Of a stretch of 64,000 nt of DNA, positions 19,392 to 28,137 are shown piece by piece; the first letter of the stretch is position 1, and the number at the start of each line of letters is the position of its first letter. A program made the translations under genes and the position numbers. The notes beneath the pieces were generated by a model. That model did not search any database. It was given only the letters and a program-made list of their open reading frames with translations, and was not told where the DNA came from. Source of the DNA: Gammaproteobacteria bacterium HGW-Gammaproteobacteria-15 (lineage in GTDB: Bacteria > Pseudomonadota > Gammaproteobacteria > Enterobacterales > Alteromonadaceae); assembly GCA_002840125.1 (NCBI GenBank), contig PGZF01000002.1, positions 434,001 to 498,000 on the forward strand, in the 5' to 3' direction.

Positions 19392-20522
19392 ATGGCAAAT
19401 CTGTTTCGGCTTGGGCTTATTATTAATCCGCTGGCCGGTTTAGGTGGCAGTGTAGGGTTAAAAGGTTCAGACGGCCAGGCCGAACAAGCACTGGCGTTGG
19501 GTGCCATACCCCAGGCAATAAACCGCACAAATACCGCCTTAACAGAATTGCTGCCGCTGCGTGACAAGTTTGAGGTGCTCACTGTGGCAGGCCCGATGGG
19601 GCAGAGTGTGTGTGATGCTCTGGGGCTGAATTATCAGCTGATCTGTCAGCCACAAACGTCGCCATCAACCGCTGCAGATACTGAACACGCCGCCAGGTTA
19701 CTGGCCGAAAAGGGCGTAGATATTTTGCTGTTTGCCGGTGGCGATGGCACAGCGCGCAATATTTGCGCTGCGGTGGGTGAGCAAACTACAGTGCTGGGCA
19801 TTCCGGCCGGGGTAAAAATTCACTCCGGCGTTTATGCCATATCGCCACAGGCTGCCGGCAAGCTGATGGCTAAACTGATCGCCGGAGAACTGGTGTCACT
19901 TAGTGAAGCCGCGGTAATGGATATTGACGAGCAGGCATTTCGCGATGGTGTGGTAAAAGCCCGCCGTTTTGGTGAAATGCGCATACCGGCGCAGTTGCGT
20001 TATGTGCAAAGCGTAAAAATGGGCGGGCGCGAATCTGAAGAGCTGGTGCTGGCCGATTTAGCCGCTTATATTGCTGCGCAAATGGAAGACCACGTGCGCT
20101 ACGTGATTGGCTCTGGCTCTACCGTAGCGGCGGTGATGGCTGAGTTGGGGCTGGACAATACCTTACTGGGTGTAGATGTCGTGGAAAACGGCCAGCTAAT
20201 CGCCAAAGATGTTAGCGCAGCGCAGCTGCTTGAACTGGTGCAAGGCTACCCGAGCAAATTGGTGATCACCTTAATTGGTGGCCAGGGCCACGTGTTTGGC
20301 CGCGGCAATCAGCAGTTATCGCCCGACGTTATCCGCGCCATTGGCCGCGACAATATTGTGCTGATTGCCGCTAAAGCCAAACTGCAGCAGCTTGAGGGCA
20401 GGCCGTTACTGGCCGATACCGGTGATGCAAAGTTGGATCAGCAGCTTACCGGTTTAATTAATATAGTTACCGGCTATAACGATTACGTAATGTACCGCTT
20501 AGGGTACGAGGATGAAAAGTAA
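19392..20522 (+). CDS. ATP-NAD kinase family protein
   Basis: The protein starting MANLFRLGLIINPLAG is 376 residues long and has the NAD-kinase/diacylglycerol-kinase signature FAGGDGTARNI with AGGDGT at 115-120, and the binding-loop IPAGVKIHSGVYA. It is longer than canonical NadK and matches the AcoX-like ATP-NAD kinase group, whose physiological substrate is not firmly known. ATG 19392 has AAAGGA 9 bases upstream, so the open frame before it (from 19227) is not used. The next gene, yfcL, begins within 2 bases of its stop. Confidence 0.8.
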   Translation: MANLFRLGLIINPLAGLGGSVGLKGSDGQAEQALALGAIPQAINRTNTALTELLPLRDKFEVLTVAGPMGQSVCDALGLNYQLICQPQTSPSTAADTEHAARLLAEKGVDILLFAGGDGTARNICAAVGEQTTVLGIPAGVKIHSGVYAISPQAAGKLMAKLIAGELVSLSEAAVMDIDEQAFRDGVVKARRFGEMRIPAQLRYVQSVKMGGRESEELVLADLAAYIAAQMEDHVRYVIGSGSTVAAVMAELGLDNTLLGVDVVENGQLIAKDVSAAQLLELVQGYPSKLVITLIGGQGHVFGRGNQQLSPDVIRAIGRDNIVLIAAKAKLQQLEGRPLLADTGDAKLDQQLTGLINIVTGYNDYVMYRLGYEDEK

Positions 20523-20523
20523 T

Positions 20524-20814
20524 ATGACAGCAGTATCAGTACCAGAGCAGTTTATCGACGCTGCCGCCGATTTGTTTGATGCCTTAGTGCCGGTTGCTAC
20601 CGATGACGAGTTATTTGCCTCTGGTTACCTGCGGGGCCATTTCGATTTAGCCGTAGGTACCTTGCAGGTGGCTGCTGAGCCTTTTACCGCCACCGATGTC
20701 ATAACCCAGGTTAGCAGTACCCTGACACAGGCGATAGCCAATGGCGAGCTGACAGAGCAAGACCAGCAGCATGTTAATGTTATCTGGTTGCGGATACAGC
20801 AACTGGCGGTGTGA
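20524..20814 (+). CDS. yfcL: YfcL family protein
   Basis: The protein contains the family signature TDDELFASGYLRGHFDLAVG, nearly identical to E. coli YfcL, and a helical tail with GELTEQDQQHVNVIW. Function is unknown. I prefer ATG 20524 (96 residues), with GAGG about 12 bases upstream; ATG 20512 in the same frame overlaps the previous gene and has its Shine-Dalgarno too close. In E. coli yfcL lies near aroC, so this is part of the same conserved neighbourhood. Confidence 0.8.
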   Translation: MTAVSVPEQFIDAAADLFDALVPVATDDELFASGYLRGHFDLAVGTLQVAAEPFTATDVITQVSSTLTQAIANGELTEQDQQHVNVIWLRIQQLAV

Positions 20815-20900
20815 GGTGGCAAGACATTCGCGCGTTTTTGCGATAGCATAGGCGCACTTTTTAACCCGGAGCATTGGCTTCGTTAGCATAAGTGGAACTC

Positions 20901-21518
20901 ATGTCAGATAAATATACAACGCTTGAACAGCAAGCCAGCTATGGTATTGGTTTACAAATGGGCCAGCAACTGGCCGACAACCCGTTTGACGGCTTAGATA
21001 TTGACGCCGTTGCAGCCGGTGTTATCGCCGCCTATACCGAACAGGAAGCTGCGGTAAGCGACGAGCAAATTCGTGCTGCCTTTGGTGTGATCAGCGAGCG
21101 TATGCAAGCAGAACAAGCTGAGAAAGCCGAATTATTAGCCGGTGCCGGTGAAGCTTTCCTGGCTGAAAATGCCAAACGTGCCGAAGTTACCGTAACCGCT
21201 TCTGGCCTGCAGTACGAAGTACTGGTAGCGGCGGAAGGTGAAAAACCCACGCGCAATTCAACGGTACGCACGCATTACCACGGTACCTTAATTGACGGCA
21301 CTGTGTTTGACTCTTCGTACCAGCGCGGCGAACCGGCAGAATTCCCGGTATCAGGCGTTATTGCTGGCTGGACAGAAGCACTGCAGCTGATGTCGCCAGG
21401 TTCAAAATTACGTTTATATATCCCGCACGATCTGGCCTACGGCGAGCGCGGTGCTGGCAATGCCATCGCACCGTTCAGTGCACTGATATTTGACGTAGAG
21501 CTGTTAGCTATTCTGTAG
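20901..21518 (+). CDS. fklB: FKBP-type peptidyl-prolyl isomerase FklB
   Basis: This 205-residue protein begins with a helical dimerisation region (YTTLEQQASYGIGLQMGQQL) and ends with an FKBP domain: VRTHYHGTLIDGTVFDSSYQRGEPAEFPVSGVI-like core (VFDSSYQRGEPAEFPV) and IPHDLAYGERGAG. No signal peptide is present, so it acts in the cytoplasm, which fits FklB/FKBP22 and not FkpA. Substrates are prolyl bonds of folding proteins. GTGGA precedes ATG 20901. A terminator follows at 21551. Confidence 0.92.
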   Translation: MSDKYTTLEQQASYGIGLQMGQQLADNPFDGLDIDAVAAGVIAAYTEQEAAVSDEQIRAAFGVISERMQAEQAEKAELLAGAGEAFLAENAKRAEVTVTASGLQYEVLVAAEGEKPTRNSTVRTHYHGTLIDGTVFDSSYQRGEPAEFPVSGVIAGWTEALQLMSPGSKLRLYIPHDLAYGERGAGNAIAPFSALIFDVELLAIL

Positions 21519-21550
21519 TAGCGCTGTAATAGTTAGTAAAGCTAAAACCT

Positions 21551-21580
21551 AAGCCCTGCATTGCAGGGCTTATTGTTTTT
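21551..21580 (+). terminator. Rho-independent terminator after fklB
   Basis: AAGCCCTGCA and TGCAGGGCTT form a perfect 10-bp inverted repeat around a single T (in RNA about 8 bp with a small loop), followed by ATTGTTTTTT. It lies between the convergent fklB and apbE genes. Confidence 0.8.
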
Positions 21581-22623
21581 TACTGTTTCAATTTTGCATC
21601 AACTAACATAACTCCCGCATGCTGTTGTAACGCTGAGCTGTGTAATTCAGTTAACCCGTTACTCGTCTGGTCAATAAACAGTACGGCCAGATTAAATTGC
21701 CCGGCCACCTTACTGCCTTGCTCTGATCCCAAACACAATAACGCTGTAGACCAGGCGTCGGCTTCGGTTAAATCATTGTGCAGTAACGTTACCGACACCG
21801 TATCGTGCGTTACCGGCGCTTTGCTGCGTGCATCAAGAATATGGCTGTAACGCTTACCATCGTTATCGTAATAATGCCGGTAAGTGCCGGATGTCATAAT
21901 AGCCAGCGGCGCAGTTTGCTTTACCTGCACTATTTTCTGCAACTGCTGTGTGCCCGGCAGCGGCCGCTCTATCGCTACCCGCCATTGGCTGCCATCGGGT
22001 TTGTTGCCGCGGGTTTGCAGCTCACCGCCAATTTCAATCAGATAGTTATCAATACCAAATTGTTCTGCCACCTCTGTCAATCGCTGTACTGAGTAGCCCT
22101 GGGCAATAGAAGATAAATCGATACTAAGCTTCGGCTGCAGCTTTTGCAGAGAAGTGTTATTGATGACGTCAACCTTGCTGATCCCCAACTGTGGTGCAAG
22201 TTCGGCTAGCTGCGCTGCATCCGGAATGGTCAGTTGCTTGCCGTGAAACCCCCATAGCGTAAACAGTGGTCTGATGGTCGGGTCATAGCAGCCGGCAGTG
22301 GCGGCACTGATAGTTTTGGCAATACTGACCAACCGGACTATCTCTGTGCCCACTTCAATCGGCGCGGTGCTTTGGCTGAGGTTAAATTGCTCGATTACCG
22401 AGTCATCACGGTAGTTTGACATCAGCTTATCCAGCCTTTGTAATTCGCCTGCAATGGCGGCTTCAAACTGTGCCTGCTCAACCTTTTTATCACTCCAGTA
22501 GGTCAGGCTGTAAGTGGTGCCCTGGGCCGCGCCGGAAAATTTATGTAAAGCCGGGGCTTTGTCACAGCTTGCCAGGGTGAGCAGTGGCAGGGTGAATAGC
22601 AAGGTTACTCTTATCAAACGCAT
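21580..22623 (-). CDS. apbE: FAD:protein FMN transferase ApbE (lipoprotein)
   Basis: ApbE covalently attaches FMN from FAD to threonine residues of periplasmic-facing redox proteins such as RnfG and NqrC. The 347-residue protein has a signal peptide ending in a lipobox LASC with Cys20, and the family core GTTYSLTYW, LMSNYRDDSVIEQFN and AIMTSGTYRHYY with HILDARS. Magnesium-site residues near the C-terminus (DALSTALL-like ADAWSTALLCLG) are present. No Rnf or Nqr genes are in the window, so it acts on proteins encoded elsewhere. It is divergent from kdpF. Confidence 0.9.
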   Translation of the reverse strand: MRLIRVTLLFTLPLLTLASCDKAPALHKFSGAAQGTTYSLTYWSDKKVEQAQFEAAIAGELQRLDKLMSNYRDDSVIEQFNLSQSTAPIEVGTEIVRLVSIAKTISAATAGCYDPTIRPLFTLWGFHGKQLTIPDAAQLAELAPQLGISKVDVINNTSLQKLQPKLSIDLSSIAQGYSVQRLTEVAEQFGIDNYLIEIGGELQTRGNKPDGSQWRVAIERPLPGTQQLQKIVQVKQTAPLAIMTSGTYRHYYDNDGKRYSHILDARSKAPVTHDTVSVTLLHNDLTEADAWSTALLCLGSEQGSKVAGQFNLAVLFIDQTSNGLTELHSSALQQHAGVMLVDAKLKQ

Positions 22624-22700
22624 TATCGCTTCTCTTACGCTGTGTCAGGGCGCTTAGCATAAGCGTTTCGACGCCGCTTTTATCCTGCTACCAGCAAAAT

Positions 22701-22717
22701 TTTACGAAATCTTTATG
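22701..22717 (+). promoter_or_regulatory. Candidate KdpE-type operator upstream of kdpF
   Basis: TTTACG-AAATC-TTTATG is an imperfect direct repeat with 11-bp periodicity, 83 bp before kdpF. It resembles the TTTATA direct repeats bound by E. coli KdpE, and its spacer AAATC and trailing CC are shared with the site at 34805-34821 in front of trkH. Confidence 0.5.
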
Positions 22718-22799
22718 CCTGGTGCGCTGACGTTACTGGAGATTTTACGCCGCTTACACCTACCTTTAGCACCGTGTTTTCACACTAAGGATACGGCAA

Positions 22800-22880
22800 A
22801 TGGGCTGGTTATTACTGTTGTTAGTTGGCGCATTAAGCGCTGTGTTAATCGTTGCCATGTTGGCACCTGAAAAGTTCTGA
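22800..22880 (+). CDS. kdpF: KdpF, small subunit of the KdpFABC K+ ATPase
   Basis: A 26-residue frame encodes a single hydrophobic helix (GWLLLLLVGALSAVLIVAML) ending APEKF, the length and pattern of KdpF, which stabilises the KdpFABC complex in the inner membrane. AAGGA lies about 10 bases before ATG 22800. It starts the kdp operon and ends 10 bases before kdpA. Confidence 0.88.
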   Translation: MGWLLLLLVGALSAVLIVAMLAPEKF

Positions 22881-22890
22881 GGAGTTGGCA

Positions 22891-24621
22891 ATGGAAGTCA
22901 TATTGATTTTTACCCTGGCGCTGCTGTTAGCCTGGCCGTTAGGGCACTATATGACCGGCGTATTTTCCGCCGGACCACACTGGAGTGACAGGGTTTTTAT
23001 GCCGCTGGAAAATGGCATCTTTAAACTACTGGGCGTAAAGGCAACGCAGGGTATGAATTGGAAAAGCTATGGTATCGCTTTTTTACTCAGTAACCTTGTG
23101 CTGGGCATTATTGCCTATCTTACTTTATTGTTTCAGCATGTTTTACCGTTGAATCCTAACGGTATAGAGGGGCTAAGCTGGGATTTAGCGCTGCACACCG
23201 CAGTGTCGTTCTTAACCAATACTAACCAGCAACATTACTCCGGTCAGGCTCAGCTTAGCTACCTGAGCCAGGGCTTTTTAATTGTTACGCTGCAGTTTGT
23301 GACACCAGCGATGGCATTAGCTATATGTGTGGCGGTACTGCGCGGCATCTTAGGCGGCCGCAATGCCGATGACGCTGCTGAGGGCGAAGAACGTGACCTG
23401 GGCAATTATTATCAGGACACGGTGCGTGCTGTATTGCGCCTGATGCTGCCACTGGCCGCTGTGGTTGCTGTGGCGTTGTCAAGCCAGGGCGTACCCGCCA
23501 GTTACAGTGCCAGCCCCACCGTGCCGGTGCTTGAACAAGGGCAAAGCCTGTCTGAACAAACTATACCGCTGGGCCCTGTATCAGCCATGGTAGCCATTAA
23601 ACAACTGGGTACTAATGGTGGTGGCTGGTTTGGCCCTAACAGCAGCAACCCGCAGGAAAACCCGACACCGGTCAGTAATGCCATTCAGACTATCGCTCTG
23701 GTATTGGTGCCAATGGCGGTGGTATTTATGGCCGGCGGTATGGTGCGTCGTCGCGGCTTTACGCTGTTGTCACTGTCGGTGATGGGGTTTTTAAGCCTGT
23801 TGTTTATTGCCCTGGCAGTATACAGCGAGCAGCAACCAAACGCCGCCTTTAGCGGCCTGGCCCAGCAAGTCGGTAATATGGAAGGGAAAGAGGTACGTTT
23901 TGGCACTGATGTCTCAGCACTGTGGGCCACCTTTACCACCCAAACCTCAAACGGTTCAGTGAATGCGATGCACGACTCGTTAAACCCGCTGGCAGGCTTG
24001 GTAACACGCTCGGGCATGTTAATTAACGGCATCTGGGGCGGCATTGGTTGTGGCTTTGTCAATTTCCTGGTCTATGTCTGGCTGGCGGTATTTATTGCCG
24101 GGCTGATGATTGGTCGCACGCCGGAGTTTTTCGGCCGTAAGCTGGAAAAGCGCGAAATAAGCTGGCTCGGCGTGTTATTGGTGCTACCCAGTGCGGTGAT
24201 CCTAACCTTTACTGCTATTACCGTGGCCTTCCCGTCACTTACCGGTAACTCTAACCCCGGCTTACACGGCATAGCCCAGGTGTTTTATGAATACACCTCG
24301 GCCTTTGCCAATAACGGCTCCGGCTTTGAAGGCCTGAATGATGATTCCGTTTGGTGGAATCTTACTTGTGTAGTGGTGCTGATCCTGGGTCGTTATCTGC
24401 CGCTGGTTATTCCGCTGTTGATTGCCGGCTCATTGGCTAAAAAACGTCGGGTACCCACTACGGCCGGCACACTGCCGCTGTTTAACCCTACGTTTGCTGT
24501 CACGCTGGTTACCGTGATCCTGGTGGTTAACTTCTTATCTTTCTTACCGTCGATGGTGCTTGGCCCTATTGGGGAAGCGCTGGAGCTATCACAGCACACT
24601 GCTGTGGTAGCAGGTCAATAG
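22891..24621 (+). CDS. kdpA: K+-transporting ATPase subunit A, KdpA
   Basis: KdpA is the channel-like subunit that binds K+ in the high-affinity KdpFABC pump. The 576-residue protein shows the four pore-loop regions: TNTNQQHYSG, GTNGGGWFGPNSSNPQENPTP, TRSGMLINGIWGGIG and YTSAFANNGSGFEGL. About 10 hydrophobic segments are visible. ATG 22891 with GAGGAG upstream is chosen; the frame extends 13 codons into kdpF, which is unlikely to be coding. Length is slightly above E. coli KdpA (557). Confidence 0.97.
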   Translation: MEVILIFTLALLLAWPLGHYMTGVFSAGPHWSDRVFMPLENGIFKLLGVKATQGMNWKSYGIAFLLSNLVLGIIAYLTLLFQHVLPLNPNGIEGLSWDLALHTAVSFLTNTNQQHYSGQAQLSYLSQGFLIVTLQFVTPAMALAICVAVLRGILGGRNADDAAEGEERDLGNYYQDTVRAVLRLMLPLAAVVAVALSSQGVPASYSASPTVPVLEQGQSLSEQTIPLGPVSAMVAIKQLGTNGGGWFGPNSSNPQENPTPVSNAIQTIALVLVPMAVVFMAGGMVRRRGFTLLSLSVMGFLSLLFIALAVYSEQQPNAAFSGLAQQVGNMEGKEVRFGTDVSALWATFTTQTSNGSVNAMHDSLNPLAGLVTRSGMLINGIWGGIGCGFVNFLVYVWLAVFIAGLMIGRTPEFFGRKLEKREISWLGVLLVLPSAVILTFTAITVAFPSLTGNSNPGLHGIAQVFYEYTSAFANNGSGFEGLNDDSVWWNLTCVVVLILGRYLPLVIPLLIAGSLAKKRRVPTTAGTLPLFNPTFAVTLVTVILVVNFLSFLPSMVLGPIGEALELSQHTAVVAGQ

Positions 24622-24640
24622 TCGTATGCAGGTGAATAAT

Positions 24641-26641
24641 ATGAATACTAGTTCAGCATTAACACAAGCCAGCCAGCAGGCTTTTGCCAAGCTGCACCCC
24701 AGGCTGGCGTTTAAAAATCCGGTAATGTTAGTAGTGTGGGTTGCCACCGTCATTGCCATGCTGATGACAGCGCAGCAACTGGCCAGTGGCGCTAGCTTTG
24801 GCTTTGCGCTGGCCAGCAGTGTGATTTTGTTTTTTACGCTGTGGTTTGCCAACTTTGCCGAGGCTATTGCTGAAGCACGTGGCCGCGATCAGGCCGCCAG
24901 CTTAAAAGCCACCCGGCGCGATCTGACGGCGTTAAAACTTGACAGCACAGGTGAGCACAGAATATCAGCCAGCGAGCTTAAAGCCGGTGACAACATTCTG
25001 GTGCAGGCCGGTGAGCTTATTCCGGCAGACGGCGAAATTATTACTGGTGTGGCCAGCATTAACGAGTCGGCGTTAACCGGTGAGTCGGCACCGGTGCTGC
25101 GCGAAGCCGGCACCGATCACTCCGGTGTTATCGCCGGCACCAAAGTACTTAGCGGCACTATTACCGTGCAGGTTACCGCCGAATCAGGTCACAGCTTTCT
25201 GGATAAAATGATCCGGTTAGTGGAAGGCACTAACCGGCAGAAAACCCCGAACGAGCTGGCGCTAACCGTATTGCTGTCGGCGCTGACGCTGGTGTTTTTA
25301 ATTGCGGTAGCAACCTTGCCGGCGATGGCAGGCTTTGTCGGCATTGAGTTGGACTGGCTGATGCTGATTGCGCTGGTGGTGTGTTTAATTCCTACCACTA
25401 TTGCCGGTTTACTGCCTGCCATCGGTATTGCCGGTATGAACCGTGCGCTGGCGGCAAATGTGATTGCCAAATCCGGTAAAGCAGTGGAAGTGGCCGGTGA
25501 TATTGACACCCTGCTGCTGGATAAAACCGGCACTATTACCTTTGGTGATCGCCAGGCCACGGCGTTTCTGCCGCTGCCGGGTGTTGCGCAGGCAGAGCTT
25601 ATCAAAGCCGCGCTGTGGTGCTCATTGCAAGATCCTACCCCGGAGGGTAAATCTGTGGTGCGCCTCGCCAACGAGCTGGAGTATACCTCACCGGCGTTGG
25701 CTGACGGCGATGAGTTTACCCCGTTCAGCGCACAGACCCGCTTGTCGTTTATCCATTTGGCCAGTGGCGAGCAGTTTGTTAAAGGCGCAGCCGATGCGGT
25801 AAAAAGCTGGGCCAAAAACCAGGGCTTGTCGGTACCTGTTGGTTTAGATCCGATAGTGACGAAGGTGGCCCAGCAAGGTGCAACGCCACTGGTGGTGGCA
25901 AGCAATCATCGTGTGCTGGGGGTTATCCAGTTATCCGATGTGATTAAACCCGGTGTGGCCGAGCGTTTTGCCAAGCTACGCGCCATGGGCGTACGTACTA
26001 TCATGGTTACCGGTGATAACCCTGTTACGGCCGGTGCTATTGCCGCGGCCGCAGGGGTGGATGATTTTGTTGCCGAAGCCAAACCGGAAGACAAACTGGC
26101 GCTTATACGCAAAGAGCAGGCGCAGGGCCGCTTAGTGGCCATGGTTGGTGACGGCACCAACGATGCTCCGGCACTGGCGCAAGCAGATGTTGGTCTGGCG
26201 ATGAATTCCGGCACCCAGGCGGCAAAAGAGGCCGGCAATATGGTGGATCTGGATTCTGATCCAACTAAGTTGCTGTCGGTGGTGGAGGTGGGCAAACAAA
26301 TGCTTATTACCCGCGGTGCCTTAACCACTTTTTCGCTGGCGAATGACATAGCCAAATACTTTGTTATCGTGCCGGCGGTGTTTGCCACTGCCATGCCTGG
26401 CATTGCTGCGCTGAATATTATGCAACTGCCGGATCCAAAAATGGCTGTGCTGTCAGCGCTGATCTTTAACGCCTTAATTATTCCGGCACTTATTCCGCTG
26501 GCACTGAAAGGCGTAAAAATTAAAGCGATTAGCGCAGAAAAGTTATTACGTAACAATATGTTGATCTATGGCCTGGGTGGTGTGGTGCTGCCTTTTATTG
26601 CCATCAAACTGATTGATGTACTACTGAACGGGGTATTTTAA
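24641..26641 (+). CDS. kdpB: K+-transporting P-type ATPase subunit B, KdpB
   Basis: KdpB is the ATP-hydrolysing subunit. From ATG 24641 it has 666 residues: the actuator motif TGES, the phosphorylation motif DKTGTIT with aspartate at residue 294, and the hinge MVGDGTNDAPALAQADVGLAM. Membrane segments flank these domains, as in the family. An in-frame ATG at 24626 would add 5 residues; AGGTGA before 24641 favours the shorter form. It lies 19 bp after kdpA and 2 bp before kdpC. Confidence 0.97.
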   Translation: MNTSSALTQASQQAFAKLHPRLAFKNPVMLVVWVATVIAMLMTAQQLASGASFGFALASSVILFFTLWFANFAEAIAEARGRDQAASLKATRRDLTALKLDSTGEHRISASELKAGDNILVQAGELIPADGEIITGVASINESALTGESAPVLREAGTDHSGVIAGTKVLSGTITVQVTAESGHSFLDKMIRLVEGTNRQKTPNELALTVLLSALTLVFLIAVATLPAMAGFVGIELDWLMLIALVVCLIPTTIAGLLPAIGIAGMNRALAANVIAKSGKAVEVAGDIDTLLLDKTGTITFGDRQATAFLPLPGVAQAELIKAALWCSLQDPTPEGKSVVRLANELEYTSPALADGDEFTPFSAQTRLSFIHLASGEQFVKGAADAVKSWAKNQGLSVPVGLDPIVTKVAQQGATPLVVASNHRVLGVIQLSDVIKPGVAERFAKLRAMGVRTIMVTGDNPVTAGAIAAAAGVDDFVAEAKPEDKLALIRKEQAQGRLVAMVGDGTNDAPALAQADVGLAMNSGTQAAKEAGNMVDLDSDPTKLLSVVEVGKQMLITRGALTTFSLANDIAKYFVIVPAVFATAMPGIAALNIMQLPDPKMAVLSALIFNALIIPALIPLALKGVKIKAISAEKLLRNNMLIYGLGGVVLPFIAIKLIDVLLNGVF

Positions 26642-26643
26642 CC

Positions 26644-27258
26644 ATGAGTATTATTCAACCCGGCTTTAGCCAAAACCCTGCTGAGTCTTCGGCAAACTTA
26701 CGCCCGGCGCTGGGGCTCGCGCTGGTGATGCTGGCAATCTGTGGCGGTATTTACAGTGCAACGGTTACCGGTATTAGCGGTGCTTTGTTTCCACAGCAGG
26801 CTAACGGCAGTTTAATCAGCCACAACGGCAAATTGGTTGGTTCGGCGCTGGTGGCACAGCCTTTTAGCGCAGAGCATTACTTTCATGGCCGGCCCAGCAG
26901 TGCTGATAATGACCCTATGTCTACCGGCGGCAGCAATTTAGCGCCGTCTAACCCGGAGTTACGCCAAAGGGTGGCGCAAACCAGTGCTGAGCTAACCGCG
27001 CGTTACCAGGTTGCCGCTACCGAGCTGCCGGTAGATTTACTCGCCAGCTCCGGCTCGGGTGTCGACCCGCATATTTCGCCAGCAGCAGCCATGCTGCAAT
27101 TGCAGCGTGTTGCTGCAGCGCGCGGTATTTCGCCAGCGCAGCTGGAGCAACTGGTGCAGCAACACACCGAGCTGGCGCAGTGGGGCCTGTTTGGCCAACC
27201 ACGGGTCAATGTGTTGCTACTAAACCTGACGCTGGATGCACAACATCCGCTGCCATAA
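26644..27258 (+). CDS. kdpC: K+-transporting ATPase subunit C, KdpC
   Basis: The 204-residue protein has one N-terminal membrane helix (about 21-45) and the KdpC signature GSALVAQPFSAEHYFHGRPSSAD, SGSGVDPHISPAAAMLQ and VNVLLLNLTLD. KdpC has been proposed to raise the apparent nucleotide affinity of KdpB. Length is near normal (E. coli 190). It follows kdpB by two bases, and a porin gene comes next. Confidence 0.96.
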   Translation: MSIIQPGFSQNPAESSANLRPALGLALVMLAICGGIYSATVTGISGALFPQQANGSLISHNGKLVGSALVAQPFSAEHYFHGRPSSADNDPMSTGGSNLAPSNPELRQRVAQTSAELTARYQVAATELPVDLLASSGSGVDPHISPAAAMLQLQRVAAARGISPAQLEQLVQQHTELAQWGLFGQPRVNVLLLNLTLDAQHPLP

Positions 27259-27357
27259 CTGTCTTTTTAGCCGGTTGTTACACGGGGCAACCGGCTGCTA
27301 CCCGCGCAACAGGCTGCTGGTGGTTGTTTTTCCCGTTTCTTTATGCAGGAATTTATT

Positions 27358-28101
27358 ATGCGTTTAGTATTATCTGTTTTATCCGGTGCCGTATTGTCTG
27401 TCGCCGCCGTTGCAGTATTTGCTCTGCCATCAGTTGCTAAGGCCACGGAAATCAGTAGCAGCGGTGCTGTGCTGTTTACCTCTGATTATTTATACCGCGG
27501 TATTTCGCAAACCGACGAAAGCCCGGCGTTGCAGGGCAGCTTAACACTGAGTACCGATGCAGGCTGGTATGTCAGCGCCTGGGGCTCGAATATCCGCTTT
27601 GGTGACGGCAGTATGGAGCTTGATATATCGCTTGGCCGCAGCTGGTCGTTAAATGATGACTGGGCGCTGGATGTCGGCCTGATGCAGTATCGCTACCCAA
27701 AGGGCGATAACGACGCCACAGGGTTCAACTTTTTTGAAGGCTACGCCAAGCTCAGTTATCAGGATTGGCAGCTGGGCTTAGCCGTTACCGATGACTATTT
27801 TGGCAGCGGTGTCGGCAAATTCTGGTATCTGACTGCCGGCTGGCAGCAAAGCCTGACCGAACAACTTCAGCTTAATTGGCATATTGGGTACAATAAGTTT
27901 GCCGATGCGGCTGAGTTTCAGACTTTTCTCGGCTCAGATGTGCGTGATGGTTCCGGCTATACCGACTGGAGCCTGACATTAGCGACACAGCAACTGGGTT
28001 TTGACTGGTCACTGGGTTATGCCGGTACCTCCATCAATAGTGCGGCCTGCAATGCGCTGTGTGATAATCGCTGGGTATTTAGCTTCGGCAAAAGCTTTTA
28101 A
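27358..28101 (+). CDS. TorF-family putative porin inside the kdp operon
   Basis: The 247-residue protein (start ATG 27358, CAGGAA upstream; an alternative ATG is at 27343) has a signal peptide ending about SVAKA and then a beta-strand-rich sequence with AVLFTSDYLYRGISQTDESPA-like family signature (SDYLYRGISQTD) and GWYVSAWGSNIRFG. It ends GKSF, with a terminal aromatic residue as in outer-membrane barrels. It is paralogous to the protein at 16360-17037. Position between kdpC and kdpD suggests co-expression on K+ limitation and an outer-membrane role in K+ entry; that is inference, since the family has no firmly known substrate. Confidence 0.82.
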   Translation: MRLVLSVLSGAVLSVAAVAVFALPSVAKATEISSSGAVLFTSDYLYRGISQTDESPALQGSLTLSTDAGWYVSAWGSNIRFGDGSMELDISLGRSWSLNDDWALDVGLMQYRYPKGDNDATGFNFFEGYAKLSYQDWQLGLAVTDDYFGSGVGKFWYLTAGWQQSLTEQLQLNWHIGYNKFADAAEFQTFLGSDVRDGSGYTDWSLTLATQQLGFDWSLGYAGTSINSAACNALCDNRWVFSFGKSF

Positions 28102-28137
28102 TCCAGATTATTTGCTAAGTTAATAAGGATAGACGCC

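Noticed and set aside
27348..27365. TTTATG...TTTATT as a KdpE-type box before the kdp porin
   Set aside because: Spacing is 12 instead of 11 bases and it overlaps the ribosome binding site; it is probably chance.
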